Of a DNA stretch of 64,000 nucleotides, positions 27,473 through 37,264 are shown in pieces. The stretch spans positions 3,100,001 through 3,164,000 of the forward strand of contig NZ_CP106879.1 in assembly GCF_025677645.1 (NCBI RefSeq), read 5' to 3'. Below the pieces are notes generated by a model. It was not told the DNA's origin. It was given only the letters and a program-made list of their open reading frames with translations, and made no database searches. The position numbers were made by a program, and so were the translations under genes. This DNA comes from Curtobacterium poinsettiae. Lineage in GTDB: Bacteria; Actinomycetota; Actinomycetes; Actinomycetales; Microbacteriaceae. Every line of letters starts with the position of its first letter. The first letter of the stretch is position 1.

Positions 27473-28501
27473 TCACAGACCCGAGTAGCTGTGCAGGCCC
27501 TTGAAGAAGACGTTCACGACCGAGAAGTTGAACATCACCGCGGCGAAGCCGATGAGGGCCAGCCAGGACGACCGCGCACCGCGCCAGCCGCGGGTCGCAC
27601 GGGCGTGGATGTAGCCCGCGTAGACGACCCAGATGATGAAGGTCCAGACCTCCTTGGTGTCCCAGCCCCAGTAGCGACCCCACGCACGCTCGGCCCAGAT
27701 CGCACCGGCGATGAGGGTGAAGGTCCAGAGGACGAAGCCGACGAGCAGGACGCGGTAGGTCAGGACCTCGAGCCGGTCGGCGTCGGGCAGCGTCGCCATG
27801 AAGCGGAGCCTGCCGGTGGCCGTGCGGCCCTGGCGGTACGTCTGCACGAGTTGCGCCACCGCGAGACCCGCGCCGAGCGCGAAGAACCCGGTGCCGGCGA
27901 TCGCCACGAAGACGTGGATGACCAGCCAGTACGACTGCAGGGCCGGCTGGAGCGGGACGACGGGGACCCAGTAGTTCACCGTCGCGATGCCGAGCAGGAT
28001 GATCGTCAGGCCGGTGATGAAGACGCCGAGGAACTTCAGGTTCTGCCAGAACTGCACGAGCAGGAAGATCAGGGTGATCAGCGCCGTGCCGGTCAGCGAG
28101 AACTCGAACATGTTGCCCCACGGCACACGGTCGGCCGCGATGCCGCGGAGGACGACCGAGGCGACGTGCAGGACGAGCGCGAGGATCGTCATCGCCATGC
28201 CGACGCGCTCGAACTTCGTGCCGCGTCCGGCGGAGCCACCCGACGGTGGCGCGGCGACCTGCTCGAGCACGACGGTGCCGCCGCGGACGGTCGCCACCGT
28301 CTTCGCTCCGCGTGCTGCCGCAGCGCTGGACGCCCCGGCCGAGCTGTCGTCGGCACCCGCGTTCTTCGCGGCGGCCGTGACGTTGCCGGAGCGTTTGGCC
28401 ATGTCGAGGGCGAACGAGATGAACGCGACCACGTACACCGCCATCGCGGAGTACGTGAGCACGACCGAGTAGGTCGCGAGGTTCGTGGTCATGTCGTTCA
28501 C
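27473..28501 (-). CDS. ccsB: Cytochrome c biogenesis protein CcsB (CcsA/ResC type)
   Basis: Haem-handling subunit of system II cytochrome c maturation; with ResB it delivers haem to apocytochromes outside the membrane. The 342-residue protein has about eight transmembrane helices and the tryptophan-rich haem motif WGWDTKEVWTFIIW near residue 275, with conserved histidines nearby. A variable Ala/Ser-rich loop occupies about 45-85. GTG at 28501 overlaps the resB stop by four bases (GTGA); an ATG three codons later is an alternative. Last gene of the phosphatase-resA-ccdA-resB-ccsB operon, as in Mycobacterium. Confidence 0.94.
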   Translation of the reverse strand: MNDMTTNLATYSVVLTYSAMAVYVVAFISFALDMAKRSGNVTAAAKNAGADDSSAGASSAAAARGAKTVATVRGGTVVLEQVAAPPSGGSAGRGTKFERVGMAMTILALVLHVASVVLRGIAADRVPWGNMFEFSLTGTALITLIFLLVQFWQNLKFLGVFITGLTIILLGIATVNYWVPVVPLQPALQSYWLVIHVFVAIAGTGFFALGAGLAVAQLVQTYRQGRTATGRLRFMATLPDADRLEVLTYRVLLVGFVLWTFTLIAGAIWAERAWGRYWGWDTKEVWTFIIWVVYAGYIHARATRGWRGARSSWLALIGFAAVMFNFSVVNVFFKGLHSYSGL

Positions 28502-30222
28502 TGGGGCATCCTAACTCCGAGGTCCGACGTGTGGCGCTGTGCGATGTCCGCGACGGCCCGTTCGAGGTTCGGGTCCTCGCCGCGCGCGAGTCCGGCGTAC
28601 TCGAGGTCGTACTCGCCGCCCGGTGCGTCGCGGCGCGGGACGACCTTCACCCAGACGCGGCGGCGCGGGACGAACAGCGAGGTGAGCAGGCCGAGGGTGG
28701 AGAGCAGGGCGAACCCGCCCACCCAGAGCTGCGACGGGTCGTGGTGGACGTCGAGGGAGACGTACCGCTTGACGCCGTCGAACGTGATCGACCCGGCGCC
28801 TTCGGGGAGCTTCTTCGTCTGGCCGGGCTGCAACGCGATGCTCGCGGTGTCCGACTGCCGACCGGCGATCTGGTCGAGCCCCTTGGTGCTGAGCGTGTAC
28901 ACGCTCTGCGGCACACCGCTGTCGAGCCCGAGGTCACCCGTGTAGACCTGCAGCGTCAGCAGCGGGTTCTGGGTGTCCGGGTAGGCACTCGAGTACGCGC
29001 CGCTCGCGAGCTTCGACGCGGTCGGGTAGAAGAACCCGACCATGCCGAGCTGGTCGGGCTTGGCGTCCGGCACCTTGATGACACCCGTGGAGGTGTAGTT
29101 CGCGTCCTCCGGCAGGAACGGCACGACGTCCTTGAAGGCCACGTTGCCGTCGCCGTCGCGCACCGTGACCTGCATCGCGTAGCCGTTGCCGAGCAGGTAG
29201 ACGTTCGTGCCACCGACGTGCAGCGGGTCGTTCACACCGAGGCGACTCGTCTTCGGCTCGCCGCCCTTCTCGGTGCTCGTGACGGTGGCCGAGTAGTCGA
29301 GCGCCTGCCCGAGGGCGTCGAGGTTGCGCTCCTCGTACTTCGTCACGAACTTGTCGAGCCGGAGGTTGTAGCCCTGCAGGTCGGTCTGCTGGAACCAGCG
29401 ACCGGGGTTGAACGAGTCGTACGAGCCGAGCACGTTCGAGAACGTCTGGCCCTCGACCAGCAGGCGCTGTCCGGTGAAGCCGAAGCCGCCGCCGACGCCG
29501 ACCGCCAGGAGCACCCCGACGAGGGCGGCGTGGAACACCAGGTTGCCGGTCTCGCGCAGGTAGCCGCGCTCCGCGCTCACTGAGTCACCGAACCGCTCGA
29601 CGCGGTACCCGGACCGCTTCAGGATCGCCATCGCGCGCGTCACCGCGTGCTCGGCGGACGGGAGGCCCGTGGTCGCGTCGATCCCGGTCGTCCCGTCGAT
29701 CATCGCGTCCGGCTGCACCGCCACGGTGCGGAAGCCCGCCAGTCGCGTCAGGCGCGCGGGGGTCTTCGGTGGACGGGTCCGCAGTGCCTGCCAGTGGTGC
29801 TTCGTGCGGGGCACGATGCAGCCGATGAGCGAGATGAAGAGCAGCAGGTAGATCGCGGAGAACCACACCGAGGTGTAAGTGTCGAAGACCTGGAGCTTGT
29901 CGAGGACCGGGTAGAGCTGCGGGTGGTCCGCCTTGTACTGCACGACGCCGTTCGGGTCGGCGGTGCGCTGCGGGACGAGCGAGCCCGGGATCGCCGCGAG
30001 GGCGAGCAGCATGAGCAGGAACAGCGCCGTGCGCATGCTCGTCAGCTGCCGCCAGAAGAAGCGGAGGTACCCGACGAAGCCGAGCTTCGGCTGGTTGACG
30101 CCGCCGTCGGTGGGGCCGGAGCCGTCGACGTGGTCCGACGGTCGCTGCGGGTCGGAGGCGCTGTCGGCCCCGTCGCCCGTACCCGTCGGGACGTGCTCGT
30201 TGAGGTCAGACCGCGGGGACAA
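28498..30222 (-). CDS. resB: Cytochrome c biogenesis protein ResB
   Basis: Partner of CcsB in system II cytochrome c synthase. The 574-residue protein has transmembrane helices near 62-82 (TALFLLMLLALAAIPGSLVP), 120-140 and 210-235, then a large extracytoplasmic domain and a last helix near 515-535 (WVGGFALLSTLGLLTSLF). The extracytoplasmic region with LGVNDPLHVGGTNVYLLGNGYA is typical. The chosen TTG at 30222 overlaps the ccdA 3' end by 17 bp; a weak purine stretch precedes it. The start is less certain than the family. Confidence 0.92.
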   Translation of the reverse strand: MSPRSDLNEHVPTGTGDGADSASDPQRPSDHVDGSGPTDGGVNQPKLGFVGYLRFFWRQLTSMRTALFLLMLLALAAIPGSLVPQRTADPNGVVQYKADHPQLYPVLDKLQVFDTYTSVWFSAIYLLLFISLIGCIVPRTKHHWQALRTRPPKTPARLTRLAGFRTVAVQPDAMIDGTTGIDATTGLPSAEHAVTRAMAILKRSGYRVERFGDSVSAERGYLRETGNLVFHAALVGVLLAVGVGGGFGFTGQRLLVEGQTFSNVLGSYDSFNPGRWFQQTDLQGYNLRLDKFVTKYEERNLDALGQALDYSATVTSTEKGGEPKTSRLGVNDPLHVGGTNVYLLGNGYAMQVTVRDGDGNVAFKDVVPFLPEDANYTSTGVIKVPDAKPDQLGMVGFFYPTASKLASGAYSSAYPDTQNPLLTLQVYTGDLGLDSGVPQSVYTLSTKGLDQIAGRQSDTASIALQPGQTKKLPEGAGSITFDGVKRYVSLDVHHDPSQLWVGGFALLSTLGLLTSLFVPRRRVWVKVVPRRDAPGGEYDLEYAGLARGEDPNLERAVADIAQRHTSDLGVRMPQ

Positions 30223-30946
30223 AGCTCTGGATCACCGCCCCGACGCTCGACATGACGGCCGACCAGATACCGGTGACCATGAGCAGACCGATGACGATCA
30301 GGATCGCTCCTCCGATGATGTTGACGGTGCGCATGTGACGCTTCACCGCCGCGATGGCCCCCGTGGCCCAGCCGGCGCCGAGGGCGACGAGGACGAACGG
30401 GATGCCGAGCCCGAGGCAGTACGCCACCCCGAGCCACATGCCCTGCCAGGCGCTGCCCGACTGCACGCTGAGCAGGTTGATGGCCGCCAGGGTCGGGCCG
30501 AGGCACGGGGTCCAGCCGAGGCCGAACACGATGCCGAGCAGGGGGGCGCCGAGGAGCCCCGTGGCCGGGGTCCAGCCGGGCTTGATCGTGCGCTGCAGGA
30601 ACGTGAACCGACCGACGAACACCAGACCCATCGCGATCACGACGACCCCGAGCACCTGCGTGATGAGGTCGCGCCAGCGGACGAGCCAGAAGCCGAGTGC
30701 CCCGAACACCGTCGTGTACGCAACGAAGACCGCCGTGAACCCGGCGATGAACAGCAGCACGCCGAGCACTACACGACCCCGACGCTGCCCGCCCTCGGCG
30801 ACACCGCCGACGTACCCGAGGTACCCCGGCACGAGCGGCAGCACGCACGGGGACAGGAACGACACGAGCCCGGCGAGCGCCGCCACGGGCAGCGCCACGG
30901 CCATCTGGCCGCTCAGGATCGCGTCCGCGAAGGGGTTGGAGGTCAC
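30206..30946 (-). CDS. ccdA: Cytochrome c biogenesis membrane protein CcdA
   Basis: Carries reducing equivalents from cytoplasmic thioredoxin across the membrane to ResA. The 246-residue protein has six transmembrane helices. The two essential cysteines are in FLSPCVLPLVPGYLGYV near residue 33 and GWTPCLGPTLAAINLLS near 147. GTG at 30946 begins three bases after the resA stop codon. Position between resA and resB matches its function in reducing apocytochrome haem-binding cysteines before ligation. Confidence 0.95.
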   Translation of the reverse strand: MTSNPFADAILSGQMAVALPVAALAGLVSFLSPCVLPLVPGYLGYVGGVAEGGQRRGRVVLGVLLFIAGFTAVFVAYTTVFGALGFWLVRWRDLITQVLGVVVIAMGLVFVGRFTFLQRTIKPGWTPATGLLGAPLLGIVFGLGWTPCLGPTLAAINLLSVQSGSAWQGMWLGVAYCLGLGIPFVLVALGAGWATGAIAAVKRHMRTVNIIGGAILIVIGLLMVTGIWSAVMSSVGAVIQSFVPAV

Positions 30947-30949
30947 GGG

Positions 30950-31606
30950 TCAGGAGGCCTTGCCGGCGTCGAGCTCGTCGCTGACCAGGGTCTGCAGGAT
31001 GCTCGTGCCGTCGATCGCCCCGAGGACCCGGGCGGCCACGCGCCCCTTGGTGTCGAGGACGATCGTGGCGGGCACCGCGTTCGGTGCGATCTGACCGGAC
31101 ATCGCGAGCTGCATCGTGCCCGTGCGCTGATCGAGGACGGTCGGGTACCGCACGTCGAAGGTGCGCTCGAAGGCGGCCGCGGTCGCCGCTTCGTCACGGA
31201 CGTTGACACCGATGAACGCGACGTCGTCGGCGTCGGCGTACTCGTCGTGCACCTGGTTGAGGTACTTCGCCTCGGCGCGGCACGGGGGGCAGCTGGCGTA
31301 CCAGAAGTTCAGGACGACGACCTTGCCCCGGAGGTCCTTCGACGAGACGGTGTCACCGTTCGAGTCCTCGGCCCGGAAGGTGACCGGGTCGGTGCGGTCC
31401 TTCGCGGAGACCTCGGTCACGGCGCCGTCACCGGAGATGTAGTTCTGGGTCGTGCCGTTGCCGTACTGCTTCGCGATGCCGCCGCTGTCCGACGAGCAGC
31501 CGGACAGGACGAGGACGGCGGCCACGGCCGTCGCTGCGAGGACCGCGAACCGCTTGCTGATGACGCGCGCACTGCTCGGGCTGTTCACACTGCTCGTGCT
31601 GTTCAC
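30950..31606 (-). CDS. resA: TlpA/ResA-like thiol-disulfide oxidoreductase lipoprotein
   Basis: Extracytoplasmic thioredoxin-fold protein that probably reduces apocytochrome c cysteines. The 218-residue protein has a lipoprotein signal with lipobox VLSGC near residue 36, so it should be membrane-anchored. The active site CPPC lies in NFWYASCPPCRAEAKYL near residue 103 and the cis-proline region in NAVPATIVLD. GTG at 31606 overlaps the upstream phosphatase stop by four bases. The lipoprotein form is usual for actinobacterial homologues. Confidence 0.93.
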   Translation of the reverse strand: MNSTSSVNSPSSARVISKRFAVLAATAVAAVLVLSGCSSDSGGIAKQYGNGTTQNYISGDGAVTEVSAKDRTDPVTFRAEDSNGDTVSSKDLRGKVVVLNFWYASCPPCRAEAKYLNQVHDEYADADDVAFIGVNVRDEAATAAAFERTFDVRYPTVLDQRTGTMQLAMSGQIAPNAVPATIVLDTKGRVAARVLGAIDGTSILQTLVSDELDAGKAS

Positions 31607-32259
31607 ACTGCTCCTTCGTCGACGGCGGTCGCGCGCAGCTCCTGCGCGGGGTCCGCGTACCCGACCTCGGTGAACCGACCGGTCGACGTGGCGGGCACAC
31701 GTTCGACGGTGGTGATGCTCGACAGGTCACAGCGGCGCTTGCGCGGGTCGTGCCACAGCGGCTCCCCCGCGAGCTTCCGGTGGACCATCCAGATCGGCAG
31801 CTGGTGGCTGACCAGGACGACGTCGCCCTCGTCCACGCTCTCCCACGCCGTGGTCATCGCCGCGAGCATGCGGTTGGCGATCGACTCGTACGCCTCGCCC
31901 CAACTCGGACGCAGCGGGTTCGCGATCCACGGCCACTCCGCCGGGCGGCCGAGCGAGCGCTTCGTGAACCCGGGAGGCTGCCCCTCGTAGCGGTTCGTCG
32001 GTTCGATCAGGCGCTCGTCGAGCGTCACGTCGAGGTCGTAGGCGGCCGACCAGGGTGCGGCGGACTCCTGCGTGCGCTGCAGCGGGGAGGCGACGATCCG
32101 TCGCACGTCGACACCGGCGTCCTTCCAGGCGGTCGCGGAGGCCTGCGCCATCCGCGTGCCGAGGTCGCTCAACCCGAAGCCCGGGAGCCGGCCGTAGAGG
32201 ACGCGGCCCGGGTTGTGCACCTCTCCGTGCCGGACGAGGTGGAGACGGGTCGCAGGCAT
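31603..32259 (-). CDS. Histidine phosphatase (phosphoglycerate-mutase-like) family protein
   Basis: A 218-residue member of the histidine phosphatase superfamily, with catalytic LVRHGEVHNPGR at residues 8-19, SPLQRTQESA near 58 and the second catalytic histidine in VVLVSHQLPIW near 148. It heads the cytochrome c maturation operon, the same position as its counterpart in Mycobacterium, but no direct role in haem assembly is known. ATG at 32259 has TACACT ending 7 nt upstream and no Shine-Dalgarno, so the operon transcript is probably leaderless. Confidence 0.9.
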   Translation of the reverse strand: MPATRLHLVRHGEVHNPGRVLYGRLPGFGLSDLGTRMAQASATAWKDAGVDVRRIVASPLQRTQESAAPWSAAYDLDVTLDERLIEPTNRYEGQPPGFTKRSLGRPAEWPWIANPLRPSWGEAYESIANRMLAAMTTAWESVDEGDVVLVSHQLPIWMVHRKLAGEPLWHDPRKRRCDLSSITTVERVPATSTGRFTEVGYADPAQELRATAVDEGAV

Positions 32260-32326
32260 GGGTTCCAGTGTAGGTCGCCCGCCGTTCCCACCGCCCCCTC
32301 AGGTGATTCACCGGATGCGGAAGCAC

Positions 32327-33820
32327 TCAGCCGCCGAGTTCACCGGAGAGCCGCCCGTGCAGCGCGATCGACCCCGTGTCGAGGTTCACCACCTCGACCG
32401 TCGAGCCGTGCTTCGCGAACCGCTGTTCGACCCCGTCGAGCGCCGCGACCGTCGACGCGTCGAACACGTGGGCGTCGGCCAGGTCGATGATCACGTGTTC
32501 CGGGTCCTCGGCGTACGAGAACCGTGTGACGAGGTCGTTCGACGAGGCGAAGAACAGCGCCCCCCGGACCCGGTACCGCACGGTGCGGTCGTCGACGGGC
32601 TCGCGGACCACGGTCACCACGTGCGCCACCCGGCGGGCGAAGACCAGGGCCGCCACGACCACACCCACGAGCACCCCGGTCGCGAGGTTCTCGGTCACGA
32701 CGACCACCACGACGGTGACGAGCATGACCGCGGTCTCGCCGAGCGGCATCCGTCGGAGGGTGCGCGGTCGGATGCTGTGCCAGTCGAAGGTCGCGACGCA
32801 GACCATGAGCATGACCGCCGTCAGTGCCGCCATCGGGATCTGGGCCACGAGGTCGTGGAGCACGATCGTCAGGACCAGCACCGAGACGCCGGCGGCGAAG
32901 GTCGAGACGCGGGTCCGGGCACCCGCGGTCTTCACGTTGATCACCGTCTGGCCGATCATCGCGCAGCCGCCGGTCCCGCCGAAGAAGGCGGACGTGATGT
33001 TCGCGACGCCCTGGCCCCACGACTCGCGCCACTTGCTCGACCCCGTCTCCGTGATGGAGTCGACGAGCTGCGCGGTGAGCAGGGTCTCGATCAGACCGAC
33101 GATCGCGACGCCGAACGCGTACGGGGCGACGACCTGCAGCGTCTCGAAGGTGAACGGCGTCGTGATGCCGCCGAAGCCCGGGAGCGCCGTCGGCAGGGCG
33201 CCCTCGTCGCCGACCGTCGGCACGGCGACGCTGAACACCATCGTGATGCCGGTGATCACCACGACCGCGATGAGCGGTGCGGGGATCGCCTTCGTCAGGA
33301 ACGGGAAGCCGACGATGACCGCGATGCCGAGCACGGTCAGCGGCCAGACGACGAACGGCACGTCGTCGCCGAGCAGGTTCGGCAGCTGGGCGGTGAAGAT
33401 GAGGATGGCGAGGGCGTTCACGAACGCGACGTTGACGCTGCGCGGGATGAAGCGCATCAGCCGTGCCACCCCGAGGAACCCGAGCACGAGCTGGAACACG
33501 CCACCCAGCACGATCGCGGGCACCAGGTACTCGATCCCGTGCTCGCGGACGAGCGGGGCGATGACGAGCGCCACGGAGCCGGCGGCGGCGGAGATCATCG
33601 CGGGGCGACCACCGACGATCGAGATCACGATCGCGATGACGACGCTCGAGAACAGGCCGACCGCGGGATCGACCCCGGCGACGACGGAGAACGAGATCGC
33701 TTCGGGGATGAGGGCCAGCGCGGTGACGATGCCGGCCAGGACCTCTCGGGTGAGCATGCGGGGCGAGCGGAGGGCGGCGAGGACGCTCGGGGCCGTCGGC
33801 GCGTGGGTGATCACGGACAT
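32327..33820 (-). CDS. SulP-family anion transporter with STAS domain
   Basis: A 497-residue SLC26/SulP transporter, probably for sulfate, bicarbonate or another anion. It has about 10-14 transmembrane helices; early motif VTALALIPEAISFSVVAGVDP and the conserved GGTGGCAMIGQTVINVKTAG block are intact. A C-terminal STAS domain covers about residues 400-497 (DLADAHVFDASTVAALDG). ATG at 33820 is the start: TAGAGT ends 8 nt upstream and there is no clear ribosome binding site. It is divergent from a merR gene across a 26-bp palindrome. Substrate cannot be decided from sequence. Confidence 0.9.
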   Translation of the reverse strand: MSVITHAPTAPSVLAALRSPRMLTREVLAGIVTALALIPEAISFSVVAGVDPAVGLFSSVVIAIVISIVGGRPAMISAAAGSVALVIAPLVREHGIEYLVPAIVLGGVFQLVLGFLGVARLMRFIPRSVNVAFVNALAILIFTAQLPNLLGDDVPFVVWPLTVLGIAVIVGFPFLTKAIPAPLIAVVVITGITMVFSVAVPTVGDEGALPTALPGFGGITTPFTFETLQVVAPYAFGVAIVGLIETLLTAQLVDSITETGSSKWRESWGQGVANITSAFFGGTGGCAMIGQTVINVKTAGARTRVSTFAAGVSVLVLTIVLHDLVAQIPMAALTAVMLMVCVATFDWHSIRPRTLRRMPLGETAVMLVTVVVVVVTENLATGVLVGVVVAALVFARRVAHVVTVVREPVDDRTVRYRVRGALFFASSNDLVTRFSYAEDPEHVIIDLADAHVFDASTVAALDGVEQRFAKHGSTVEVVNLDTGSIALHGRLSGELGG

Positions 33821-33828
33821 CACTCGGA

Positions 33829-33854
33829 ACTCTACCCTCACGTAAGGGTAGAGT
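33829..33854. promoter_or_regulatory. Palindromic MerR-type operator carrying both -10 boxes
   Basis: ACTCTACCCT (33829-33838) and AGGGTAGAGT (33845-33854) are perfect inverted arms around 6 nt. The outer six bases of each arm read TAGAGT on opposite strands. Each TAGAGT ends exactly 8 nt before a start codon, sulP at 33820 and merR at 33863. One element therefore appears to be operator and -10 box for both divergent genes. Confidence 0.75.
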
Positions 33855-33862
33855 CGTACCCC

Positions 33863-34264
33863 GTGAGCACCAGCGACGTCCCCGACACGATGCACATCGG
33901 CGAGCTCGCCGACCGCGCCGGCATGTCCCTGCGCACGATCCGGCACTACGACGAGGTCGGACTGCTCGTGCCGAGCGGCCGCACCACCGGGGGGTTCCGG
34001 GTCTACACGGCGCAGGACCTCGAACGGCTGCTCGTGATCCGCCGGATGAAGCCACTCGGGTTCACGCTCGACGAGATGGCCGAGCTGCTCCGCGTGGTCG
34101 ACGCCCTCGCGACGAAGGACCCCGAGGACGAACCGGCACTGGCGGCCCGCCTCGATGTGTACCTCGAGGACGCCCGAGCCCGCCACGCCAAGCTCGTCGA
34201 GCGGGCCGGCATGGCCGAGGAGTTCATCGGCACGCTCGGGTCACTCCGCGCTTCGCTCCCCTGA
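33863..34264 (+). CDS. MerR-family transcriptional regulator
   Basis: A 133-residue MerR protein: helix-turn-helix MHIGELADRAGMSLRTIRHYDEVGLLVPSGRT-like N-terminus (split here as MHIGELADRAGMS and RTIRHYDEVGLL), wing GGFRVYTAQDLERL, then a dimerisation coiled coil (KDPEDEPALAARLDVYL onward). There are no Cys residues for metal sensing, so the ligand is unknown. GTG at 33863 was chosen over ATG at 33890 because of the -10 position. It probably controls itself and the divergent sulP gene through the intervening palindrome. Confidence 0.9.
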   Translation: MSTSDVPDTMHIGELADRAGMSLRTIRHYDEVGLLVPSGRTTGGFRVYTAQDLERLLVIRRMKPLGFTLDEMAELLRVVDALATKDPEDEPALAARLDVYLEDARARHAKLVERAGMAEEFIGTLGSLRASLP

Positions 34265-34465
34265 ACGCTCGTACCGTGCGAGCCATCGCCGCTCTGCCTC
34301 GGCAGCTTCTTCCGGGGTGTACTCCAGGCGGGCTTCCACCCGCTCGAACATGGCGATCATCTTCCGCGCCTTCCGTTTCGGGTACGCGTCGAGGATGACC
34401 TGGTTGAGCCGGACCTGAGCGCGCCGACGTTCCTCACCCGTCATGTGCATGAACATCCGTTGCAT
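34241..34465 (-). CDS. Hypothetical small protein, 74 residues
   Basis: Unrecognised, highly charged, probably helical protein with a Met-rich start (MQRMFMHMTGEERRRAQ) and Arg/Lys-rich body. ATG at 34465 is chosen because AGAGG lies 6 nt upstream. Its start overlaps the 3' end of the upstream small gene by 32 nt and its stop overlaps the end of merR on the other strand by 24 nt. This compact overlap and the locally lower GC make a recently acquired or fast-evolving pair possible. No homologue recognised. Confidence 0.5.
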   Translation of the reverse strand: MQRMFMHMTGEERRRAQVRLNQVILDAYPKRKARKMIAMFERVEARLEYTPEEAAEAERRWLARYERSGERSAE

Positions 34466-34787
34466 CGCATACCTCTTTTCCGAGTGTTCGTACCAGGACA
34501 CTCACACCCGAATCATCGACCCGTCCATGAATCTGCATGTCGTACATCGCTCCAGCGACCATCCGACCGATCTCGGCTTTGCCGACGTCGTCGGACGAGA
34601 CCATCTCGGCCGCCCAGACGACCTGTTGCCACACGTACGCGCGTTCGATCGCGCGCTGCTCTCGCCGCCACCGCATGAACGACCAGATCGTCGCCGTCGT
34701 GGTGCCGCCGAGCGCCATCAACGACGCGACGACCGTCGCGACCGCCGCAGGCGGCCAGGTCGCGAGCTCCCCTGTCCCCGTCCCCAC
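34434..34787 (-). CDS. Hypothetical small membrane protein, 117 residues
   Basis: Unrecognised. One likely transmembrane helix at about residues 14-38 (AAVATVVASLMALGGTTTATIW) is followed by a basic linker FMRWRREQRAIERAY and a soluble helical tail of about 70 residues. GTG at 34787 starts the frame, with GGGGACGGGG purines upstream that could serve as a ribosome binding site. It overlaps the next small gene (translation coupling plausible). The layout resembles a membrane-anchored regulator or phage-like accessory, but there is no sequence evidence for either. Confidence 0.5.
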   Translation of the reverse strand: MGTGTGELATWPPAAVATVVASLMALGGTTTATIWSFMRWRREQRAIERAYVWQQVVWAAEMVSSDDVGKAEIGRMVAGAMYDMQIHGRVDDSGVSVLVRTLGKEVCDATDVHAHDG

Positions 34788-34958
34788 CCGGTCCCCCTCT
34801 CGTCCCGCGACCCGGCCACGTCGAGAACGCTACGGACCGCACGCACGCCACCACGGGCCTCCCGGCCATCGGTGGAGAACGCCGGACGCAGGCGGCCCTG
34901 TGGAGGGAGGAACCCTGCCGCCCACGCCCCCGGACGCAGGCGGTTAGACTCGACCACC

Positions 34959-36299
<1,341 letters not shown>

Positions 36300-36326
36300 G
36301 CACCGAGCGCGGCGAGGCCGCGCGCA

Positions 36327-36385
36327 CTTCGTGAGCAGCAATGGTCGCCTCCCGGTGCGGGAGGCGACCATTGCTGCTCACGAAG
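36327..36385. terminator. Perfect 28-bp hairpin, CTTCGTGAGCAG family
   Basis: Left arm 36327-36354 and right arm 36358-36385 are exact complements around a 3-nt loop. It lies between convergent aspS and the Dabb gene. The outer arm sequence recurs at 51425-51483. A 28-bp stem is much longer than a normal intrinsic terminator and lacks a T-tract. Confidence 0.8.
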
Positions 36386-36424
36386 CGACGAGCGCGAGCG
36401 CCGGGCCCGGACGGGAGGCCCGGC

Positions 36425-36718
36425 TCAGCTCTGCCAGTCGATGGCGGCCCGCGCCGTGACCAGTTCACGGATCTCCGCTGCCGCAGCCTGGTGCTCCGGG
36501 TGCACCTGGTACGCGTCGAGCCCGGCGAGGTCGTCGAAGGTGGCGACCACGGCGACGTCGTGGTTCTTGTCCGGGTAGGCGACGTTCTCGACGACCTCGA
36601 GCGAGCGGATCGACTCGACGGTGCCGACCAGGCCGGTCAGGAGTTCACGGATGCGGGCGATCGACGCGGTGCGGTCGAGGTCGTTCCGCAGGGACCAGGA
36701 GACGACGTGGGAGATCAT
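36425..36718 (-). CDS. Dabb (stress-responsive A/B barrel) domain protein
   Basis: A 97-residue ferredoxin-like dimeric barrel protein. It starts MISHVVSWSLRNDLDR and contains the Dabb-type core HDVAVVATFDDLAGLDAYQVHPEHQAA with the conserved His-Pro-x-His near residue 72. Members include stress-induced plant proteins and polyketide cyclases; the function of bacterial stand-alone forms is mostly unknown. ATG at 36718 overlaps the glutaredoxin-like gene stop by four bases (ATGA), indicating co-translation and perhaps a shared oxidative-stress role. Confidence 0.85.
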   Translation of the reverse strand: MISHVVSWSLRNDLDRTASIARIRELLTGLVGTVESIRSLEVVENVAYPDKNHDVAVVATFDDLAGLDAYQVHPEHQAAAAEIRELVTARAAIDWQS

Positions 36719-36969
36719 GCGCGGGCACCGGCCTTCTCGAGCGCACGTGCGAGCCGGTCGGCGTCGACGTGCCAGTTGCTGTGGACGCGCCCGTCGATGA
36801 GCACGACGGGGATGTCCTCCGCGTACTCCTGGCGGAGGGCGTCGTCGTCGAGGATCGAGCGTTCCTGCAGGGTGACCCCCGGGTGGTCGGCGACGACGCG
36901 TTCGACCACGGGTCGGGCGTCGTCGCAGAGATGGCATCCGGGCTTCGTCAGGAACGTCACTGCGGGCAT
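36715..36969 (-). CDS. Glutaredoxin-like protein (DUF836 type)
   Basis: An 84-residue thioredoxin-fold protein with the redox motif CHLC in FLTKPGCHLCDDARPVV near residues 12-15 and the cis-proline region DIPVVLIDG. It matches the short glutaredoxin-like/DUF836 family common in actinobacteria, thought to act in thiol exchange, possibly with mycothiol; no specific target is known. ATG at 36969 has TACGCT ending 6 nt upstream and no Shine-Dalgarno, so leaderless. The Dabb gene overlaps its stop. Confidence 0.88.
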   Translation of the reverse strand: MPAVTFLTKPGCHLCDDARPVVERVVADHPGVTLQERSILDDDALRQEYAEDIPVVLIDGRVHSNWHVDADRLARALEKAGARA

Positions 36970-36995
36970 GGTCCCAGCGTAGTCCGGGAACGCGA

Positions 36996-37017
36996 AAGCC
37001 CCGGCGAACCGGGGCTT
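36996..37017 (-). terminator. Intrinsic terminator of the bS22 gene
   Basis: AAGCCCCGG/CCGGGGCTT stem with a CGAA loop, followed on the minus strand by TTTCG. It is downstream of bS22. A second, weaker hairpin GCAGGTC/GACCTGC lies at about 37023-37040. Confidence 0.75.
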
Positions 37018-37056
37018 CTCGTGCAGGTCCTCCGACCTGCGCAGACCTGTGCGGGT

Positions 37057-37155
37057 CTACTTCTTGTTGCGGCGCTGGTGACGCGTCTTGCGAAGGAGCT
37101 TGCGGTGCTTCTTCTTCGCCATGCGCTTACGACGCTTCTTGATGACAGAACCCAT
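37057..37155 (-). CDS. Ribosomal mini-protein bS22 (AURKAIP1/COX24-domain)
   Basis: A 32-residue, extremely Lys/Arg-rich protein beginning [19 protein letters not shown] and ending RRNKK. It matches the actinobacterial small-subunit protein bS22, seen near the decoding centre in mycobacterial ribosome structures and related to mitochondrial AURKAIP1. ATG at 37155 follows GAGCGAGGTCCAC. The gene stands alone with its own terminator, next to the bldC-like regulator, an arrangement conserved in many actinobacteria. Short length means recognition rests on composition and the [14 protein letters not shown] core. Confidence 0.93.
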   Translation of the reverse strand: MGSVIKKRRKRMAKKKHRKLLRKTRHQRRNKK

Positions 37156-37264
37156 GTGGACCTCGCTCGGACTGATGCTGATGTACGGACACCGGGCCGA
37201 AGAGACCGCGGAAAATCAACCTGCCCGAGTCTACCGGCTGCCCGCTGTGATGTCGAACGCGCGC

